Source: Mesorhizobium_L sp035547755 (GTDB lineage: Bacteria > Pseudomonadota > Alphaproteobacteria > Rhizobiales > Rhizobiaceae). Taken from it: a DNA stretch of 64,000 nt. This document shows positions 61,561-64,000 of this stretch, in pieces. The position numbers and the translations under genes are program-made. How positions within the stretch are numbered: position 1 is the first letter of the stretch; each line of letters opens with the position of its first letter. The DNA lies in assembly GCA_035547755.1 (NCBI GenBank), contig DASZUG010000077.1, positions 1 through 64,000 of the forward strand, written 5' to 3'. The notes beneath the pieces are model-generated. The model made no database searches. It was not told the DNA's origin and worked only from the letters and a program-made list of their open reading frames with translations.

Positions 61561-61630
61561 GATAAAATCACTACTTTAACAGGACAACCTTCCATGAGAT
61601 CACCCGGCGCGTCAATGCAGGAGATTTCGC

Positions 61631-62530
61631 ATGCGTGTTTTTCTGACAGGCGCCACCGGGTTCATAGGATCCCGTATCCTTCGCGAACTTACGGCCGCGG
61701 GCCATGAGGTGATCGGCCTTACCCGTTCTGACTCCGGAGCGAGTGAACTGGCGCGCGCCGGTGCATCCGCCTATCTCGGGACGCTGGAAAATCCCACGGC
61801 TCTGGCGAAAGGAGCCGCGAATGCCGACGCCGTCATCCACACGGCGTTCGACCATGATTTTACAAATTTCGTCGCCAATTGCGAAAAGGATCGTCGCGTC
61901 ATCGCCGCGCTCGGGTCTGTTCTGAAAGGATCGGACCGGCCGCTGCTCATCACGTCGGGCGTCGGCATCGGCGATCCGGGAAATGGCGAACCCGCTCGCG
62001 AGGATGTGTTCGACGCTCATCATTTCAACCCACGCATAGCCTCGGAACTGGCTGGGCAGGAACAACTCGAAGCGGGGGTCAACCTTGGCGTTGTTCGACT
62101 TCCGCAGGTGCACGACACCCTCAGACAAGGCCTCATCTCGCCCTATATCGAGATGGCGCGCCAGAAAGGCGTGGTCGCCTATGTCGATCAAGGCGCGAAC
62201 CGCTGGGCCGCAGGTCATGTGAGCGACGTGGCGAAGCTCTACGTTCTGGCGCTTGATCGCGCCGAGCCGGGCGCCCGCTATAACGCCGTAGCGGAAGAGG
62301 GGGTCGCCGCGCGCGATATCGCCGACGCCGTTGCCGCGGGGCTTGGGCTGCCCGCCGTCTCCCTCTCAAAGAATGAGGCCGAAGCCCATTTCGGCTGGTT
62401 CGCAATGTTCGCTTCCGCGGATATTGCAGCTTCCAGCACACAGACCCGGCAGAAACTGGGTTGGACGCCGACGGGGCCGGGTTTGCTCGACGACCTGAGG
62501 GACATGGACTATTCGGCCACCCAGGTCTGA
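61631..62530 (+). CDS. NAD(P)-dependent extended SDR/epimerase-like oxidoreductase
   Basis: A 299-residue extended SDR. MRVFLTGATGFIGSRILREL is the nucleotide-binding start, with GHEVIGLTRSDSGASELARA. The later RWAAGHVSDVAKLYVLALDR is a conserved helix. The YxxxK catalytic pair is not clear: where YxxxK is expected the sequence reads HHFNPRIASELA, with no Tyr-x3-Lys. It resembles NAD-dependent epimerase/dehydratase-like proteins next to MmyB/AraC-type regulators, often of unknown substrate. GGAGAT precedes the ATG. It is divergent from the regulator at 61535. Confidence 0.9.
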   Translation: MRVFLTGATGFIGSRILRELTAAGHEVIGLTRSDSGASELARAGASAYLGTLENPTALAKGAANADAVIHTAFDHDFTNFVANCEKDRRVIAALGSVLKGSDRPLLITSGVGIGDPGNGEPAREDVFDAHHFNPRIASELAGQEQLEAGVNLGVVRLPQVHDTLRQGLISPYIEMARQKGVVAYVDQGANRWAAGHVSDVAKLYVLALDRAEPGARYNAVAEEGVAARDIADAVAAGLGLPAVSLSKNEAEAHFGWFAMFASADIAASSTQTRQKLGWTPTGPGLLDDLRDMDYSATQV

Positions 62531-62811
62531 CCTCACATCACACTACGCAAAAAGCAACTCGACCGGGCAGGTTAACGACGAGCTCGAACCAGACCCGGAA
62601 CCGTCTCTTCCGAAAGCCGACGATCTGCTAGACGAACGGCGGTTTTCGGCGGCGGTGGAAGCATCTGAACGGCGTGACCGCAACTGCGTCAACGGAAACT
62701 CAAACGAAAGCCTTTCCGAACACGCTTTTGTTCCAGCAAGACGCCTTGCAAATCCACGGTGCAAAAGAGAATATCCGGCGCAGTGCCGCCAGATGCGGCC
62801 AGTGCGGAAGC

Positions 62812-63675
62812 ATGAAACATCTTCGGTCCCTCCTTTGCGTTGCGGCGCTCGCTCCCTGTTTTCTCGCCGGGGTGGCTGCGCCCGCGCACGCCCAGGCGCT
62901 TCACGAAATCCTCGCCCGCCCTTTCGACCATCCATTGACGCTGGCGCGCGGAACGCTCGATCCGATCGGCCCAGGCGCGGAATATTATACGCATGAGGAT
63001 GCCTGCCGCGTGCTGCACAATTGGGGCTGGACGCACTGCAAGGGCGTGGACGCGATGGTGTCGGAACGTTCCGCCGGAATCGCGACGCTGGTGGTGGAAA
63101 AGCCGAATTCGGACGGCCATGTCACCTTCGCCAATTGGGACCATGCGGATCGGCGCCTCGCTGTCGCATCACTCTGGGATGGCTTCGTCGCGGGGCTGAG
63201 AAGGCAGGCGAAAGAAACCGGCTCCTTGATCACGCCCTCGGGCTGGGCTGTCGAGCCGACGCTCGACCGCGACCACGATCTGCTTTTCTACGCGTTCTCA
63301 ATGGACTGGGACGGACATCCGCTCATGAACGCCAAGGCCGCGATCTTCGACCGCCGCGGCTATATCGCGTTCCGGATCGTTCCCGTGGACGAAAGCATCT
63401 CCAAGAAGGGCCTTGAAAAACTCGTGCGGACGATCAGCGCCTCCTATCGCCCCGCGGAAGGCGAGGCCTATGACGATTTCGAAAACGGAGACAATATCGC
63501 CCCGGATGGCGCGCTTGGCGCCGTCGCCGAGATGGTCGACGTTCCGCTGCATCACAGGCAAAGAACCTTCACGCACAGTGTCGAAAACGTGGTGCGCCGC
63601 GGCTGGCTGCCGCTTCTTCTCATTCTCCTGGCAGGCATGATCTATCTGGCCACGGGGAGAACGAAAGCCGATTGA
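62812..63675 (+). CDS. DUF2167 family membrane-anchored protein
   Basis: A 287-residue protein with a signal peptide (HLRSLLCVAALAPCFLAG, then VAAPAHAQ) and a C-terminal transmembrane helix (WLPLLLILLAGMIYLATG). The region between has EDACRVLHNWGWTHCKGVDA, FANWDHADRRLAVASLW and YIAFRIVPVDESISKKGLE, recognisable as part of the DUF2167 pattern. It is probably exposed to the periplasm. Function is unknown. The ATG at 62812 has GGAAGC upstream; the frame continues 46 codons upstream without signal features. A few weak hairpins follow the stop. Confidence 0.8.
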   Translation: MKHLRSLLCVAALAPCFLAGVAAPAHAQALHEILARPFDHPLTLARGTLDPIGPGAEYYTHEDACRVLHNWGWTHCKGVDAMVSERSAGIATLVVEKPNSDGHVTFANWDHADRRLAVASLWDGFVAGLRRQAKETGSLITPSGWAVEPTLDRDHDLLFYAFSMDWDGHPLMNAKAAIFDRRGYIAFRIVPVDESISKKGLEKLVRTISASYRPAEGEAYDDFENGDNIAPDGALGAVAEMVDVPLHHRQRTFTHSVENVVRRGWLPLLLILLAGMIYLATGRTKAD

Positions 63676-63825
63676 GGCTTCGCGCCGGCCGATTCCGCGG
63701 CAGGCCGTTTTCAACCCGCGTGCAATCTGCTTCTGTCCGTGCCCGCGCAATAATGCTATCAAATGCCTTTATCAGGCCTTTTTCGTCGGGACACATGCGT
63801 AGCCGACATCATGCGGGGAGACTTC

Positions 63826-64000
63826 ATGTCGATAAAGCGCTGCCTTTTGCAGGGTTCCATTCTCTCGGTCTTGATTACCTACGGTGCGGCGGGCGCGCAG
63901 GCGGCCGACCCCAACGACGTTGCAGCGCGCCTGAAGGCTGCCTTCGCGGAACAAGGCGTAACGCTTTCCTGGAGGAGCGTCAGCGGAAACGATGCTTCGA
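63826..64000 (+). CDS. Secreted protein of unknown family, N-terminal part only
   Basis: Only 58 codons are present. The start ATG at 63826 has GGGAG eight bases upstream. The sequence has a signal peptide (CLLQGSILSVLITYGAAGA, cleaved near QAAD) then VAARLKAAFAEQGVTLSWRS. It is exported, but no family can be assigned from so little. It is probably unrelated to the DUF2167 gene, which ends about 150 bases before. Confidence 0.6.
   Translation, partial: MSIKRCLLQGSILSVLITYGAAGAQAADPNDVAARLKAAFAEQGVTLSWRSVSGNDAS

Noticed and set aside
58569..61562. 997-codon open frame on the plus strand
   Set aside because: It runs across parC and the MmyB-like regulator, both clearly coded on the minus strand. 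It has no recognisable domains.

Overview
The window looks like chromosome from an alphaproteobacterium of the order Hyphomicrobiales (Rhizobiales), probably near Phyllobacteriaceae, Brucellaceae or Rhizobiaceae. Reasons: an Omp2b/RopA-type porin start, a BA14K-family protein, a fused SecD-SecF, the divK-pleD-DUF3572-dinB neighbourhood, an alphaproteobacterial LexA box (GTTC-N7-GTTC), a PutA without the N-terminal DNA-binding domain next to an Lrp-type regulator, and high GC coding sequence throughout. No phage, transposase, CRISPR array or rRNA was seen. One tRNA gene (Thr, TGT) is present.

Layout. 1-6 kb: porin start, PhzF-like and Nudix enzymes, small secreted and PilZ proteins, ilvC and a TetR regulator. 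6-12 kb: kup, pdxJ, a SpoIIAA-like protein, a four-helix membrane protein, a RecD-like helicase and an unknown protein. 12-18 kb: an RND efflux pump operon and a beta-lactamase-fold hydrolase. 18-21 kb: the ilvI-ilvH operon, preceded by a 16-codon leader peptide (Leu-Ile-Leu-Val), a competing hairpin and an intrinsic terminator, then tRNA-Thr. 21-25.4 kb: a methyltransferase divergent from a MmyB-like regulator, nadK and a DEAD-box helicase. 25.5-26.6 kb: an AT-rich islet bounded by pieces of a repeat and carrying a protein that resembles archaeal CTP-dependent riboflavin kinase. 27-31 kb: pleD, divK, DUF3572, a GNAT and LexA-boxed dinB. 31-40 kb: yajC-secDF-Mth938-phytoene synthase-like-DUF4153 operon, a DUF815 ATPase and an NlpD/DipM-like lipoprotein. 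40-49 kb: AIM24, gatB, putA/putR, a KdgK-like kinase and an aminotransferase. 49-54 kb: DsbA-like protein, aroQ, accB, accC, aat. 54-64 kb: DUF72, a proline-rich small protein, GFA, SDR, S10 peptidase, parC, a second MmyB-like regulator divergent from an SDR, DUF2167 and a truncated secreted protein.

The DNA between genes carries at least six loci of a two-armed palindromic repeat (arms with CCTCATCCTGAGG at one end and GCCTCGAAGGACGC at the other). One copy supplies the last codons and stop of the TetR gene. Another splits accC from aat, and fragments bracket the AT-rich islet. The most interesting items are the riboflavin-kinase-like islet, the apparently near-leaderless ilv attenuator, and the pairing of two homologues of mitochondrial complex I assembly factors with secDF. 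Most of the window is otherwise ordinary housekeeping DNA.
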